Shown one piece after another: positions 1 through 8,206 of a stretch of DNA of 64,000 bases. Position 1 is the first letter of the stretch, and every line of letters starts with the position of its first letter. The notes below the pieces were generated by a model. The model worked only from the letters and a program-made list of their open reading frames with translations, ran no database searches and was not told where the DNA came from. Origin of the DNA: an uncultured Anaerolineales bacterium (GTDB taxonomy: Bacteria > Chloroflexota > Anaerolineae > Aggregatilineales > Aggregatilineaceae); the NCBI GenBank assembly GCA_937135955.1, contig CAKZOB010000054.1, forward strand, positions 42,685 to 106,684, read 5' to 3'. Made by a program: the position numbers and the translations under genes.

Positions 1-240
1 CTATCTGCGCTGCGCATCTACCTGGATCACAGTGCGAACGATTATGTGGCTGCCAACGTGCGCCGCCTGTCCGACCTGTTGCGGCAGAACGGCATCGCGC
101 ACGACTACTTCATTGATCCGGTAGGCGATCACGATATGACCTACTGGACATCGCATGTGGCCGAGTATCTCTCGTTCTACGGGCAACGCTGGCCGCACGA
201 CATCGCCGCTCTGCCCTCGTGCCTGGAACCGAGTCCCTGA
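1..240 (+). CDS. Esterase (alpha/beta hydrolase), C-terminal fragment
   Basis: The reading frame is open from base 1 and stops at TGA 238-240, so only the last 79 residues are visible. The piece ends with a helix-rich segment and the motif GDHDMTYW. There an Asp-His pair sits where esterase-D-like and tributyrin-type alpha/beta hydrolases carry the catalytic histidine, followed by the usual last helix. The start, the nucleophile serine and any signal peptide lie outside the window. The family call rests on this one motif and on fold-like spacing, so the substrate cannot be given. Confidence 0.55.
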   Translation, partial: LSALRIYLDHSANDYVAANVRRLSDLLRQNGIAHDYFIDPVGDHDMTYWTSHVAEYLSFYGQRWPHDIAALPSCLEPSP

Positions 241-251
241 CGGCAGGGAAA

Positions 252-695
252 TTACAGCACGGCGTCGAAAAGCTGGAGCAGCAGCCAGAACAGGGTGAAT
301 GCGCCGATAGCCGCCAGCACGATGCCGATCAGACATCCCCAGCGCCCGACACGGGAGCGTAACACGTAGCGCAACACGGTCAGAAAGGTCACCGTGCCTC
401 CGCCAGCCAGCACCGCGCCAATGTCATCCGCCTGACCGGCGAAAGGGATCAGATCGGGGATGACATCAACGGGAGAAAAAATATAGAGCGCCGTCAAGAG
501 CAGAATGGCCAGAATGCTGCCGCTGATGCCCCAGTCGAGCGCCTGCCGCACCAGGGGATCGCGCGCTCTGGTACGCTGCGCCGCAGTATAGGCAGTGGCA
601 TCGAGATCGTCGTAGCCGTACTCTTGCGGCTCATAGTATTCGTCGTAGGTATCATAAGCCCTGTCTTGTGGGGGATAGTTGTCTCGTCGCGGCAT
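252..695 (-). CDS. YkvA/DUF1232 family small membrane protein
   Basis: This protein has 147 residues. The first 60 are polar and rich in Tyr, Asp and Arg. A membrane segment follows that holds the family signature SPVDVIPDLIPFAGQADD, which is diagnostic of DUF1232 (YkvA). A second hydrophobic segment closes the protein. The ATG at 695 is preceded by GGGAG nine bases upstream. A promoter (AGGACA, 17 bases, TATACT) lies at 730-758. The gene diverges from the polysaccharide genes. The molecular role of the family is unknown. The acidic Tyr-rich N-terminal tail is longer than in typical members. Confidence 0.75.
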   Translation of the reverse strand: MPRRDNYPPQDRAYDTYDEYYEPQEYGYDDLDATAYTAAQRTRARDPLVRQALDWGISGSILAILLLTALYIFSPVDVIPDLIPFAGQADDIGAVLAGGGTVTFLTVLRYVLRSRVGRWGCLIGIVLAAIGAFTLFWLLLQLFDAVL

Positions 696-729
696 CGGAT
701 TGCGCTCCCATAGGCGAGTTTCTACGCGA

Positions 730-758
730 AGTATAACAGAAGATGCACGGCCTGTCCT
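730..758 (-). promoter_or_regulatory. Promoter of the DUF1232 gene
   Basis: Read on the minus strand, AGGACA at 758-753 is followed after 17 bases by TATACT at 735-730. The start codon is 35 bases further on. Each hexamer matches the sigma70 consensus at four or five positions. Confidence 0.5.
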
Positions 759-804
759 GGCAAAGCGAAAAAGGATCGGAGTGATTGCATCAACGCCAAA
801 GCGG

Positions 805-810
805 TATAAT
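805..810 (+). promoter_or_regulatory. -10 box ahead of the first Wzz-like gene
   Basis: A perfect TATAAT lies 33 bases before the ATG at 844. No good -35 hexamer sits at the normal spacing (TTGCAT at 785-790 is only 14 bases away), so this is a probable rather than a firm promoter. Confidence 0.45.
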
Positions 811-843
811 CACCGCGCGCGGCTGACCCGTGTTCGCCAATCT

Positions 844-1560
844 ATGTCCAAGGCGGTGATTGTGGAACCGATCGCATTCTGGCAAATCATCAAAAGACGC
901 TGGTGGCTGGTGGCATTACCACTGCTAATAGTGGCGCTGCTCACGCTACCTGCCCTGCGTACCGCGCTCGACCTGCCTGCCCGCTATGAGGTGCGTGTCC
1001 GACTAACCGCGGCTGCTCCCCCTGGCGCGGAAGGGGCGATCGCGGATGCGCCATACCAGGATACGTCCTACGTGGTGTGGCTGGCCTCGGAATACGTGGC
1101 CGTCAATCTGCCACACTGGATCACCAGCGACAGCTTCGCCCAGGAAGTCAGCACGGTGCTGGCGGACGAAGGTCTCTTGCTCAGCGCCGCCGACCTGCAA
1201 GGCGCGTTTGCGGCGGATAGCTACCGCAGCATCGTCACGCTCTACGTGCAGTGGGAGGATGCCGCACAGATTACCCCCATTGCCCAGGCCGCCATCCGCG
1301 TCTTGCAGCAGCGCAATGCCGAGTACTTCCCTCAGTTCGCTGTGTCGCCAGCGCGGGTGGTAGCGCTGGATGGCCTGCAAGTTCAGCAGGTGCCACCCCC
1401 GCTCAGTCAGCGTCTGCTACCCCTGGTGCGGCTTGCCATTGGCGCGCTGGCAGGGGTGATCCTGGCCGGGCTGGCCGAGTACCTCGACGACCGGCTACGC
1501 ACTCGCGCTGACGTTGAGCGGCTGGGCCTGGAAGTGCTGGCTGAAATTCCAGGGGAATGA
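844..1560 (+). CDS. Wzz-like chain-length determinant protein
   Basis: This protein has 238 residues. It has one membrane segment near residues 18-38, a periplasmic or outer domain of about 150 residues, and a second membrane segment near 192-213. A short cytoplasmic tail of the type RTRADVERLGLEVLAEIP follows, which is the usual C-terminal tail of Wzz/CapA polysaccharide co-polymerases that contacts the tyrosine kinase. The ATG at 844 is preferred because the frame extended upstream codes for a basic non-membrane stretch and runs through the TATAAT box. A second Wzz-like gene and a CpsD-like ATPase follow, so the set likely controls chain length or export of a surface polysaccharide. Confidence 0.7.
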   Translation: MSKAVIVEPIAFWQIIKRRWWLVALPLLIVALLTLPALRTALDLPARYEVRVRLTAAAPPGAEGAIADAPYQDTSYVVWLASEYVAVNLPHWITSDSFAQEVSTVLADEGLLLSAADLQGAFAADSYRSIVTLYVQWEDAAQITPIAQAAIRVLQQRNAEYFPQFAVSPARVVALDGLQVQQVPPPLSQRLLPLVRLAIGALAGVILAGLAEYLDDRLRTRADVERLGLEVLAEIPGE

Positions 1561-1629
1561 TCGCCACCGCCCGGCCACTTCTTGGCAGACGCTTGCCCGA
1601 CAAACCGCCGCAAATGTCCGCGCGTCTGC

Positions 1630-1635
1630 TATAAT
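1630..1635 (+). promoter_or_regulatory. -10 box ahead of the second Wzz-like gene
   Basis: TATAAT lies 40 bases before the ATG at 1676, in the gap between the two Wzz-like genes. A recognisable -35 box at 17 bases is absent, so the call rests on the perfect -10 hexamer and its position. Confidence 0.4.
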
Positions 1636-1675
1636 ACCGACGCAGAGAGCGCTCTGTTCAAGGACACTATCGCCT

Positions 1676-2338
1676 ATGAACCTGATGCAATATGTGCGTA
1701 TCCTGCTCCGCCGCGGCTGGATCATGGTGTTCGCCATGCTGATCACCGCCGGAGCGGCCTATGGCCTGAGCAAGATGCAGACGCCAGTCTACCGGGCCAC
1801 ACAACGAGTCCTGCTGCAACCAGCACGCAATGACTACGGCCTGACCGAGACGCTGCGCATCCTGCTGCGCAGCTACGTCGTTTACCTGAACACCGATCAG
1901 CAGGCAGCAGCGGCCATTGACCGGCTGCAGCTCGATATGACCCCTGGTGAGCTGCGCAGTCACACGACAATCAGCTCCGATCCCACCCAACTGGTGGTGC
2001 AGATTGACGTAGACATGGAAGATGGTCCGCTGGCCGCCCGCGTCGCCACTGAGCTGGGCCGCCTGCTGGTGGAGTACCGCACCGAAGACAACCGCGATCT
2101 GCGCCGTGAAGACCGCATTGATGCCATTCTCATTGACACCGCTACCTACGGTTTACACTCGCCCAAGACCAGGATCAACGTCCTGGCAGGGGCGATTCTG
2201 GGACTGTTGCTCGGCGGCGTGATCGTGTTCGTTCTGGAATACCTGGAATCTAACATCTTGCGCAGCAAAGAAGACGTTGAGACCTTCCTGGCGTTGCCGC
2301 TGTTGGCGGCCATCCCAGCCGAAGATAGTCACGCATGA
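1676..2338 (+). CDS. Wzz-like chain-length determinant protein, second copy
   Basis: This protein has 220 residues and the same plan as the gene at 844-1560. It has a membrane segment at about 15-33, an outer domain with conserved short motifs such as YRATQRVLLQP, a second membrane segment at about 170-190, and a tail LRSKEDVETFLALPLLAAIP that matches the cytoplasmic Wzz tail. The ATG at 1676 is preceded by AAGGA. The next gene begins ten bases after the stop, so the two are probably co-transcribed. Two short paralogues in a row may form a mixed oligomer; this is inference. Confidence 0.7.
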   Translation: MNLMQYVRILLRRGWIMVFAMLITAGAAYGLSKMQTPVYRATQRVLLQPARNDYGLTETLRILLRSYVVYLNTDQQAAAAIDRLQLDMTPGELRSHTTISSDPTQLVVQIDVDMEDGPLAARVATELGRLLVEYRTEDNRDLRREDRIDAILIDTATYGLHSPKTRINVLAGAILGLLLGGVIVFVLEYLESNILRSKEDVETFLALPLLAAIPAEDSHA

Positions 2339-2347
2339 GGTAGTCCC

Positions 2348-3016
2348 ATGCCCGGCCCTTCTCTGATCATGCTCACCAATCCGCACGCGCCCGCCGCCGA
2401 AGCCTATCGCACCCTGCGCACCAACCTGATGTTCTACGGCATCGACCGGCCAACCAGAGCGCTGGTGTTCACTTCCCCCATGCCCGGCCAGGGGGCAAGC
2501 ACAACCCTGGCCAACCTGGCCATCGCCCTGGCGCAGGGCGGCCACGAGACCATCGTGATAGACAGCGACCTGCGTCGCCCCGCCCAGCATACCCTATGGG
2601 GGCTGACCAACGAGCGCGGTCTGACCACCATGTTGCTAGACGATGCGGCCCTGGCCGACCCGCCCCTGCAAGATGCGGGAGTGCAACGTCTGCGCGTGCT
2701 GACCAGCGGCCCACTGCCCCCCAACCCCGCCGACCTGGTCGGCTCCAAACGCATGGATGACGTGATCGCTGCTCTGCGGCAGCGAGCCGACTATGTGCTC
2801 TTCGATGCGCCGCCGGTACTGGCCGTCAGCGATGCGGCGGTCTTGGGGCACAAGCTCGACGGGCTGATCCTGGTCTTGCGGGCGGGTGCAGCGCGTCGCG
2901 ACCATGCCGCCCGTGCTAGAGAAGAGCTGGAGCGGGTCAACGTGCCAGTGCTGGGCGTGGTGCTGGTCAATGCACCGCGCGACAGCGCCCTGAGCAGTTA
3001 CTATACCCAGGCATAA
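2348..3016 (+). CDS. CpsD/CapB-like P-loop ATPase (BY-kinase family) without Walker A lysine
   Basis: This protein has 222 residues. It has the BY-kinase entry motif EAYRTLRTNL (residues 18-27), a Walker A region TSPMPGQGASTT (42-53), Walker A' IVIDSDLRRP (69-78), and a Walker B region with DAPP near 150. In active CpsD, Wzc-C and ParA-like proteins the P-loop reads GxGK(S/T). Here the lysine is Ala50 (codon gca) and no other lysine is nearby. There is no long tyrosine cluster at the end, only a Tyr-Tyr pair six residues from the C-terminus. It partners the two Wzz-like proteins by position. It may bind nucleotide weakly or act as a scaffold. Confidence 0.75.
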   Translation: MPGPSLIMLTNPHAPAAEAYRTLRTNLMFYGIDRPTRALVFTSPMPGQGASTTLANLAIALAQGGHETIVIDSDLRRPAQHTLWGLTNERGLTTMLLDDAALADPPLQDAGVQRLRVLTSGPLPPNPADLVGSKRMDDVIAALRQRADYVLFDAPPVLAVSDAAVLGHKLDGLILVLRAGAARRDHAARAREELERVNVPVLGVVLVNAPRDSALSSYYTQA

Positions 3017-3043
3017 TTCGTTCAACCCCGTGGAGAAGTGGGC

Positions 3044-4114
3044 ATGAAGGGATTGATCCTGAGCGGAGGCAAAGGTACACGCCTGTATCCCCTTACCTAC
3101 ACCCGCGCCAAGCAGTTGATCCCGGTCGCCAACAAGCCAGTGCTCTTTCGCGTCATCGAAGCTATCCGCGACGCGGGCATCACCGAGATCGGCATCGTCA
3201 TCGGCGATACCGGACCGGAGATCAAAGAGGCTGTGCAGGACGGCTCGCAGTTCGGCGTGCGTGTGACCTACATCCAGCAGGAAGCGCCGCTGGGACTGGC
3301 TCACGCCGTCAAAATCTCGCGCGACTTCCTGGGTGATGAGCGTTTCGTAATGTTCCTGGGCGACAACGTGATCCAGGGCGGCATCAGCCCGCTGATCGCC
3401 GAGTTCGCGCATCATCACGAATGGAACAGTCAGATCGTGCTCACCGAGGTGGAGTTCCCCGAACAATACGGCGTGGCCCGCCTAAATGGCGAAGGGCGCG
3501 TGGTGGAACTGATCGAGAAGCCCAAGAACCCACCTTCCAATCTGGCTCTGGTAGGCATCTACATGTTCGATCACCATATCTTCGAGGCCACCGAGGCGAT
3601 CAAACCGTCCTGGCGCGGCGAACTGGAGATCACCGACGCCATTCAGTGGCTGGTCGAGCACGGCTACGTCGTCTACCCACATATCCATCGCGGCTGGTGG
3701 ATCGACACCGGTCGCCCGGGTGACATGCTCAACGCCAACAGCTTGGTGCTGGAAGAACTGACGCCCGAAATCCGTGGCAGCGTGGACAGCGCCTCCGAAG
3801 TGGACTCGCGCGTCACCGTCGAGGAAGGCGCGGAGATCATCAACAGCGTGGTGCGCGGCCCAACGATCATCGGGCGGCACACGCGCATTGTCAACAGTTA
3901 TGTCGGCCCGTTCTCCAGCATCTATCACCATGTGGTCATCGAAAACAGCGAGATCGAGCGCAGCATCGTGCTGGAGCATAGCATCATCCGCGACATCCCT
4001 ACGCGCATCCAGGATAGCCTGATCGGTCGTCACGCCGAAGTGACTGTGAATACGCTGCGCCCTAAGGCGCTCAAGTTATATCTGGGTGACTACAGTCAGC
4101 TTGGTCTGCTCTAG
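3044..4114 (+). CDS. rmlA: Glucose-1-phosphate thymidylyltransferase, long form
   Basis: RmlA joins dTTP and glucose-1-phosphate to give dTDP-glucose, the first step toward dTDP-rhamnose and related sugars. The nucleotidyltransferase signature GGKGTRLYPLT is at residues 8-18, and the catalytic and metal region LGDN lies near residue 107. After about residue 240 come hexapeptide-like repeats (left-handed beta helix), as in the 350-residue long RmlA class. The protein has 356 residues. The ATG at 3044 is used rather than a GTG six bases earlier because GGAGAAG is well placed for it. rmlB lies two genes downstream; rmlC and rmlD are not in the window. Confidence 0.9.
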   Translation: MKGLILSGGKGTRLYPLTYTRAKQLIPVANKPVLFRVIEAIRDAGITEIGIVIGDTGPEIKEAVQDGSQFGVRVTYIQQEAPLGLAHAVKISRDFLGDERFVMFLGDNVIQGGISPLIAEFAHHHEWNSQIVLTEVEFPEQYGVARLNGEGRVVELIEKPKNPPSNLALVGIYMFDHHIFEATEAIKPSWRGELEITDAIQWLVEHGYVVYPHIHRGWWIDTGRPGDMLNANSLVLEELTPEIRGSVDSASEVDSRVTVEEGAEIINSVVRGPTIIGRHTRIVNSYVGPFSSIYHHVVIENSEIERSIVLEHSIIRDIPTRIQDSLIGRHAEVTVNTLRPKALKLYLGDYSQLGLL

Positions 4115-4122
4115 CCGAACCT

Positions 4123-4992
4123 ATGAAACAAGCCAAGATGCCCATTCGCCTCATCGTCGCCGATCTGGATGGCACCCTGCTCAATTCGCAGCACGAAGTG
4201 CCGCCGTTCACCGAAGCCGCCGTCTGCGCCGCCCAGGAACGAGGCGTGCTGTTCACCGTTGCCACAGGCAAGACGTTTCCCTCCACCGTGGCGTTGATCG
4301 AGCGCTTTGGGATCACCATCCCGCTGATCTGCGGCAACGGCACGCAGGTCTTCACGCCGGATGGCACGCTTCTCTACGCCGATCCCATTCCGCTCGATTA
4401 CGCGCTGGAAGCCATCGAACTGGCGCAGCGGCGGGACTTTCTGCCAGTCGTCTATACCGAGATGGGGCTGCTCACCACCGCGCATGACGACAACGTGGCC
4501 GAGCTGGTCGCCCATCATGAGCCTGAACCTGTGCTGGTGCACGACCTGCACCAGGCACTGCGCGAGCAGTACCGCCCCTTCAAGATGGTGCTGATGAATC
4601 AGGATCATGAAGCCGTCAATCGCTTCGCCGACGAACTGCATAGCGCCTTCGATGGACGGGCGCAGATTGTGCGGTCGGGCTTGCTATCGGTCGTCGAAGT
4701 GATGCCCGCCGGCGTGACCAAGGGCACCGCGCTGCTACACATCCTGGACTATCTGGGCCTGGAGCTACAACAGACGATGTGCTTCGGCGACAACTGTAAC
4801 GATCTGGACATGATTCAGCAGGCGGGCATTGGCGTGGCGATGGCACACGCGCCCGAAGAAGTCCGCCGGGCCGCGGATTACGTCACTGGCACCAATGACG
4901 AAGACGGCGTGGGACACGCCATCTGGCGCTTCATCCTCTCCGGGCAGGGTGTGCAACCCGCGCCGCAAACTGCGACAAGGAGCACCGATTGA
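4123..4992 (+). CDS. Cof-type HAD phosphatase
   Basis: This protein has 289 residues. HAD motif I DLDGTLL is at residues 13-19, motif II is a VATGK segment near 47, a lysine (VTKG) stands near 199, and motif IV GDNCNDLDM is near 225. The large cap domain between motifs II and III is of the C2b (Cof) kind. Such enzymes dephosphorylate sugar phosphates, nucleotides or cofactors; the substrate cannot be read from sequence. It stands between rmlA and rmlB. Its stop overlaps the rmlB start (TGATG), so it is translated with the sugar-nucleotide genes. A role with a phosphosugar in the same pathway is plausible but inferred. Confidence 0.8.
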   Translation: MKQAKMPIRLIVADLDGTLLNSQHEVPPFTEAAVCAAQERGVLFTVATGKTFPSTVALIERFGITIPLICGNGTQVFTPDGTLLYADPIPLDYALEAIELAQRRDFLPVVYTEMGLLTTAHDDNVAELVAHHEPEPVLVHDLHQALREQYRPFKMVLMNQDHEAVNRFADELHSAFDGRAQIVRSGLLSVVEVMPAGVTKGTALLHILDYLGLELQQTMCFGDNCNDLDMIQQAGIGVAMAHAPEEVRRAADYVTGTNDEDGVGHAIWRFILSGQGVQPAPQTATRSTD

Positions 4993-6020
4993 TGAAAACA
5001 ATCCTGGTCACCGGCGGAGCGGGTTTCATTGGCAGCGCCTTCGTGCGCCGCATGGTGACACGCTATCCGCATTACACGATCGTCGTGCTGGACAAGCTGA
5101 CGTATGCGGGCAACCTGGACAACCTGATCCCTGTGCAGGACGCGCCCAACTATCACTTTGAGCGGGGCGACATCGCGCACCGTCCGACGGTGCAGCGCGT
5201 GATCGAACAATACGGCGTGGATGCCATCGTCAACTTCGCTGCTGAAACGCATGTGGATCGCTCCATCCTCGACCCCGACGCCTTCATCCATACCGATGTG
5301 GTCGGCGTGTACACGCTGCTCGACGTGGCCCGCCAACTGGGCGTGCAGCGCGTGCATCACGTGAGCACCGACGAAGTCTACGGCTCAATCCCAGAGGGGT
5401 TCTTCCGCGAGGGCGATCCCCTGTTGCCCAACAGCCCCTACGCTGCCAGCAAAGCTGGCGGCGAGATGATGGTGCGCGCCTATCATGTGACCTACAGCCT
5501 GCACACTACTATCACGCGCGGCAGCAACACCTTCGGCCCCTATCAATATCCGGAGAAGCTCGCGCCGTTCTTCATCACCGAGGCCATTGACGACCGCCCG
5601 TTGCCGCTCTATGGTGACGGGATGCAGGTGCGCGACTGGCTCTATGTGGACGATCACTGCGATGCCATTGACACCGTGCTGCATCATGGCGCGCCGGGGG
5701 CCATCTACAACGTGGGCGGAGAGTACGAACTGCACAATATCGAAGTCACCCGCTTTATCTTGAAAACGCTTGGCAAGCCGGAGAGCCTGATCCGCTTCGT
5801 AGCCGACCGTCCCGGCCACGATCGCCGCTACGCCCTGACCAACGACAAGATTCGCGCCGAACTGGGCTGGTCTCCGCGACACAGCTTCGAAGAGGCGATG
5901 ACTGAGACGATCCGCTGGTATCAGCAAAACGAGTGGTGGTGGCGCAAAATCAAGACCGGAGAATACCTGGAATACTACAAGCGCCAGTACGCCGAACGGC
6001 TGGCGCAAAGCCAGCCGTAG
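4992..6020 (+). CDS. rmlB: dTDP-glucose 4,6-dehydratase
   Basis: This extended short-chain dehydrogenase turns dTDP-glucose into dTDP-4-keto-6-deoxyglucose. The NAD-binding motif GGAGFIG is at residues 8-14, the active-site STDEVYG is near 124, the catalytic YAASK is near 149, and the substrate-loop motif NTFGPYQYPEKL is near 180. The length of 342 residues is normal. The ATG at 4992 overlaps the preceding stop by one base; a TTG three bases upstream is less likely. Together with rmlA it makes the activated deoxysugar precursor for the surface glycan handled by the Wzz/CpsD-like genes. Confidence 0.92.
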   Translation: MKTILVTGGAGFIGSAFVRRMVTRYPHYTIVVLDKLTYAGNLDNLIPVQDAPNYHFERGDIAHRPTVQRVIEQYGVDAIVNFAAETHVDRSILDPDAFIHTDVVGVYTLLDVARQLGVQRVHHVSTDEVYGSIPEGFFREGDPLLPNSPYAASKAGGEMMVRAYHVTYSLHTTITRGSNTFGPYQYPEKLAPFFITEAIDDRPLPLYGDGMQVRDWLYVDDHCDAIDTVLHHGAPGAIYNVGGEYELHNIEVTRFILKTLGKPESLIRFVADRPGHDRRYALTNDKIRAELGWSPRHSFEEAMTETIRWYQQNEWWWRKIKTGEYLEYYKRQYAERLAQSQP

Positions 6021-6085
6021 CCCGCGCGCAACATCGTTTGCCTCGCCAGCCTCCGTCGGGCTGGCAATTTTGTTGTCATTGCTCC

Positions 6086-7186
6086 CTACAGGGGCGGCGC
6101 TGGCACAACCAGTTCGTTGTGATCGCGCACGGCCAGCCCCATGATGGCGTCGTTGGGATAGAACGCAATGCCAGGGAACAACCCGATGACAAACCCCTCG
6201 AAACGGGTACGCAGCAGCCCGTCGTCCGGCCCCACCGGTCGCCCGTAGATGTCCACCATGCGCGCCACCGGATCGCCAGCCTTCAGGAAGTCGCCGGGTT
6301 GCACCAGGTGATGGACGATGCAGGCATACGGCACACGCGGATGAATCGTGCGCCGCACCGGATACCCTGGCCGGATGACTGGTACCGGCGGCAAAGGTTC
6401 AGGCGATCCCGGCAACATCCCTGCCCAACGCATGACGTTGCGGATGCCCACTACCACTGCCTGCACATGCAGGTCGTGCACCGTCTGTTGCCCGCCGATC
6501 TCGATGGTGATGGCGGGAATACGCGCCCGGTTGAGCGTTGCCCCGCTCACCGAGCGGTGCAGGTCCATGTCCATGTAGCGATTCGAGGCGAACTCATTGA
6601 TCACCGTCAGCCCCAACGCGTCGAGCATTCCGCCGATGGTCTGCTGTAGCTTCATGGCGACCGGCTTGTCCGCCTGGCTGTGAAAGAACACCGGATCGCG
6701 AAAAGCAAACGGAATAGAGCGGATGCCGAAGTCGTGCAGGTCGATCAGGTAGTTGGCCGTGGACTGAATGCTGTCGAACAGACGCGCATACGCCTGTTCC
6801 AGCGCTGGCGCAAAGTGATTGGTCTGGTCGTCGTAGACCGCCGGTAGGCCGGGGAACAGGCGGTTAGGGTCTCTGCCGTTGAGATAATAGGGACTGCGCG
6901 CACCCGTGCGCAGCCCTGCCGGGCTGAGTGTGGGGATGGCCACGATCGTGCCGCGCAACTCGCGCACTAGGTTCTCGGTGATCAGGCGATGAATGACCGC
7001 AATGCCGTCGTACTCGCTGCCGTGAATGTTCGCCGTCAGCCACAGCACCGGCTGTGCTTCGCGCCTGCCCTGCGCCAGAATCACCGGAAAGAACTCAGTG
7101 CCGCCCGTGGGTAGCGGGAGCGCCTCAAAAGCTCCATAGACAATCTGCCCTGGCACGGCGTTCACATCACCGATCTGTAAGCTCAC
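6086..7186 (-). CDS. Succinylglutamate desuccinylase/aspartoacylase-family hydrolase
   Basis: This is a zinc deacylase of the M14-like AstE/AspA family, about 366 residues long. The zinc motif NIHGSEYDG holds the first His and Glu. The arginine and substrate loop is ARSPYYLNGRDPNRLFPG, and the third ligand is in LIDLHDF. A C-terminal beta-rich domain follows, as in the ectoine-deacetylase-like branch. The GTG at 7186 has AGGAG nine bases upstream. An in-frame GTG at 7234 would overlap the upstream gene by 14 bases and has no such site. It follows the REC-GAF gene on the same strand and is probably in its operon. The substrate is not determinable. Confidence 0.75.
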   Translation of the reverse strand: MSLQIGDVNAVPGQIVYGAFEALPLPTGGTEFFPVILAQGRREAQPVLWLTANIHGSEYDGIAVIHRLITENLVRELRGTIVAIPTLSPAGLRTGARSPYYLNGRDPNRLFPGLPAVYDDQTNHFAPALEQAYARLFDSIQSTANYLIDLHDFGIRSIPFAFRDPVFFHSQADKPVAMKLQQTIGGMLDALGLTVINEFASNRYMDMDLHRSVSGATLNRARIPAITIEIGGQQTVHDLHVQAVVVGIRNVMRWAGMLPGSPEPLPPVPVIRPGYPVRRTIHPRVPYACIVHHLVQPGDFLKAGDPVARMVDIYGRPVGPDDGLLRTRFEGFVIGLFPGIAFYPNDAIMGLAVRDHNELVVPAPPL

Positions 7187-7220
7187 GGAATGGCGCTCCT
7201 GGGGACGATCCGTTCGACAT

Positions 7221-8075
7221 TCAAGGGCGATCACGTCTGGCCAGCGCGTTGGCCAGATGAGCGCCGATCAATTCCAGCATCATGACCTGCTTTTGGGCAA
7301 TAGCTTCAGGCTGCGCATGGCAGGCCAGCAACACGCCATAGCGCAACGCCATACCCACCGGCACACACACCGCCCTGCTCAGACGTTGCTGCTGCACAAA
7401 GGGGTGCGATAGGGCATCCGCTGGGCCAATGGTGCGGCTCTGTCCGTTGCGGGCCACCCACCCCACCAGCGACTCTTCGCCGTTCTGCTGCGACGGCGCT
7501 GTGGCCACCAGGTCCGGCGAGCCAGCCTGACTGCACAGCACCAGGCGATCGGGCGCGCGTTCGTCGGGAGCATAGAAAGCCGCGTAGTCGTACCCCAGTT
7601 CGCAGACAGCTTCGACGGCGGCCTGCAACATGGCCTTGGTGGAACGCGCCCGCGTCAGTTTCTTGGCCAGCGTCCGCACCGCGGGCGCAATGTCTGTGCG
7701 CAGAGTCTGCAGGCGACGCTCTTCGGCCAGGCGCTTGATGCGCCGCAGCAAATCGTTGTCCTCAAAGGGGGCGACGGACAGCTCATCCGCCTGTCCTGGC
7801 AGGCCAAAATCTGCCCCTTCGTCCACCAACACGATCAGCAGGCCAGGATGGGCTTGCCGCAGCTCTTTGACAAAACCATACATATCGCCCAGGCCGCTAT
7901 CCAGAACCAGCACCTCATGGCGTGCCCACGGGTCGCTCAGTTGCGCAATTGCTTCTTCTTGCCCAGCAACCAGGGTCAACACCAGCTGAGGATCGCGCCC
8001 CAGTTGTTCGCGGTAGCGGGCGAGCGCCTCTCGTGGGACGGCAGCCAGGACGTGAATGGGCGGCAGTTGACTCAT
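7221..8075 (-). CDS. Receiver-GAF domain protein
   Basis: This protein has 284 residues. Residues 1-115 have a response-regulator fold pattern with a phospho-acceptor-like Asp in EVLVLDSGLGD. The acidic pair that normally opens the domain is missing (HVLAAVPRE). A helical linker follows, then a GAF domain (about 135-280) beginning near ARSTKAMLQAAVEAV and ending in a long helix. There is no output domain such as a DNA-binding or cyclase domain. It probably senses a ligand or a partner protein and signals by contact. A sigma70 promoter lies at 8124-8152. The following deacylase gene may be its functional partner. Confidence 0.65.
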   Translation of the reverse strand: MSQLPPIHVLAAVPREALARYREQLGRDPQLVLTLVAGQEEAIAQLSDPWARHEVLVLDSGLGDMYGFVKELRQAHPGLLIVLVDEGADFGLPGQADELSVAPFEDNDLLRRIKRLAEERRLQTLRTDIAPAVRTLAKKLTRARSTKAMLQAAVEAVCELGYDYAAFYAPDERAPDRLVLCSQAGSPDLVATAPSQQNGEESLVGWVARNGQSRTIGPADALSHPFVQQQRLSRAVCVPVGMALRYGVLLACHAQPEAIAQKQVMMLELIGAHLANALARRDRP

Positions 8076-8123
8076 CGGCGAGGTTCAGTCTGATGACAGG
8101 CCAGGGTACGACTGGTACGCCTA

Positions 8124-8152
8124 ATTATAGGGAGAATGCAATTTGGTCACAA
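8124..8152 (-). promoter_or_regulatory. Promoter of the REC-GAF/deacylase pair
   Basis: On the minus strand TTGTGA (8152-8147) is separated by 17 bases from a perfect TATAAT (8129-8124). The start codon lies 48 bases further downstream. Confidence 0.65.
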
Positions 8153-8206
8153 CCGGGCTGGAACATCAACCGCGGGGAAAAAGTGATGCGCCCACCAGGG
8201 ACAGTC

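Noticed and set aside
7187..7234. Longer deacylase from a GTG at 7234
   Set aside because: It overlaps the upstream gene and lacks a ribosome site, whereas the GTG at 7186 has AGGAG at nine bases.
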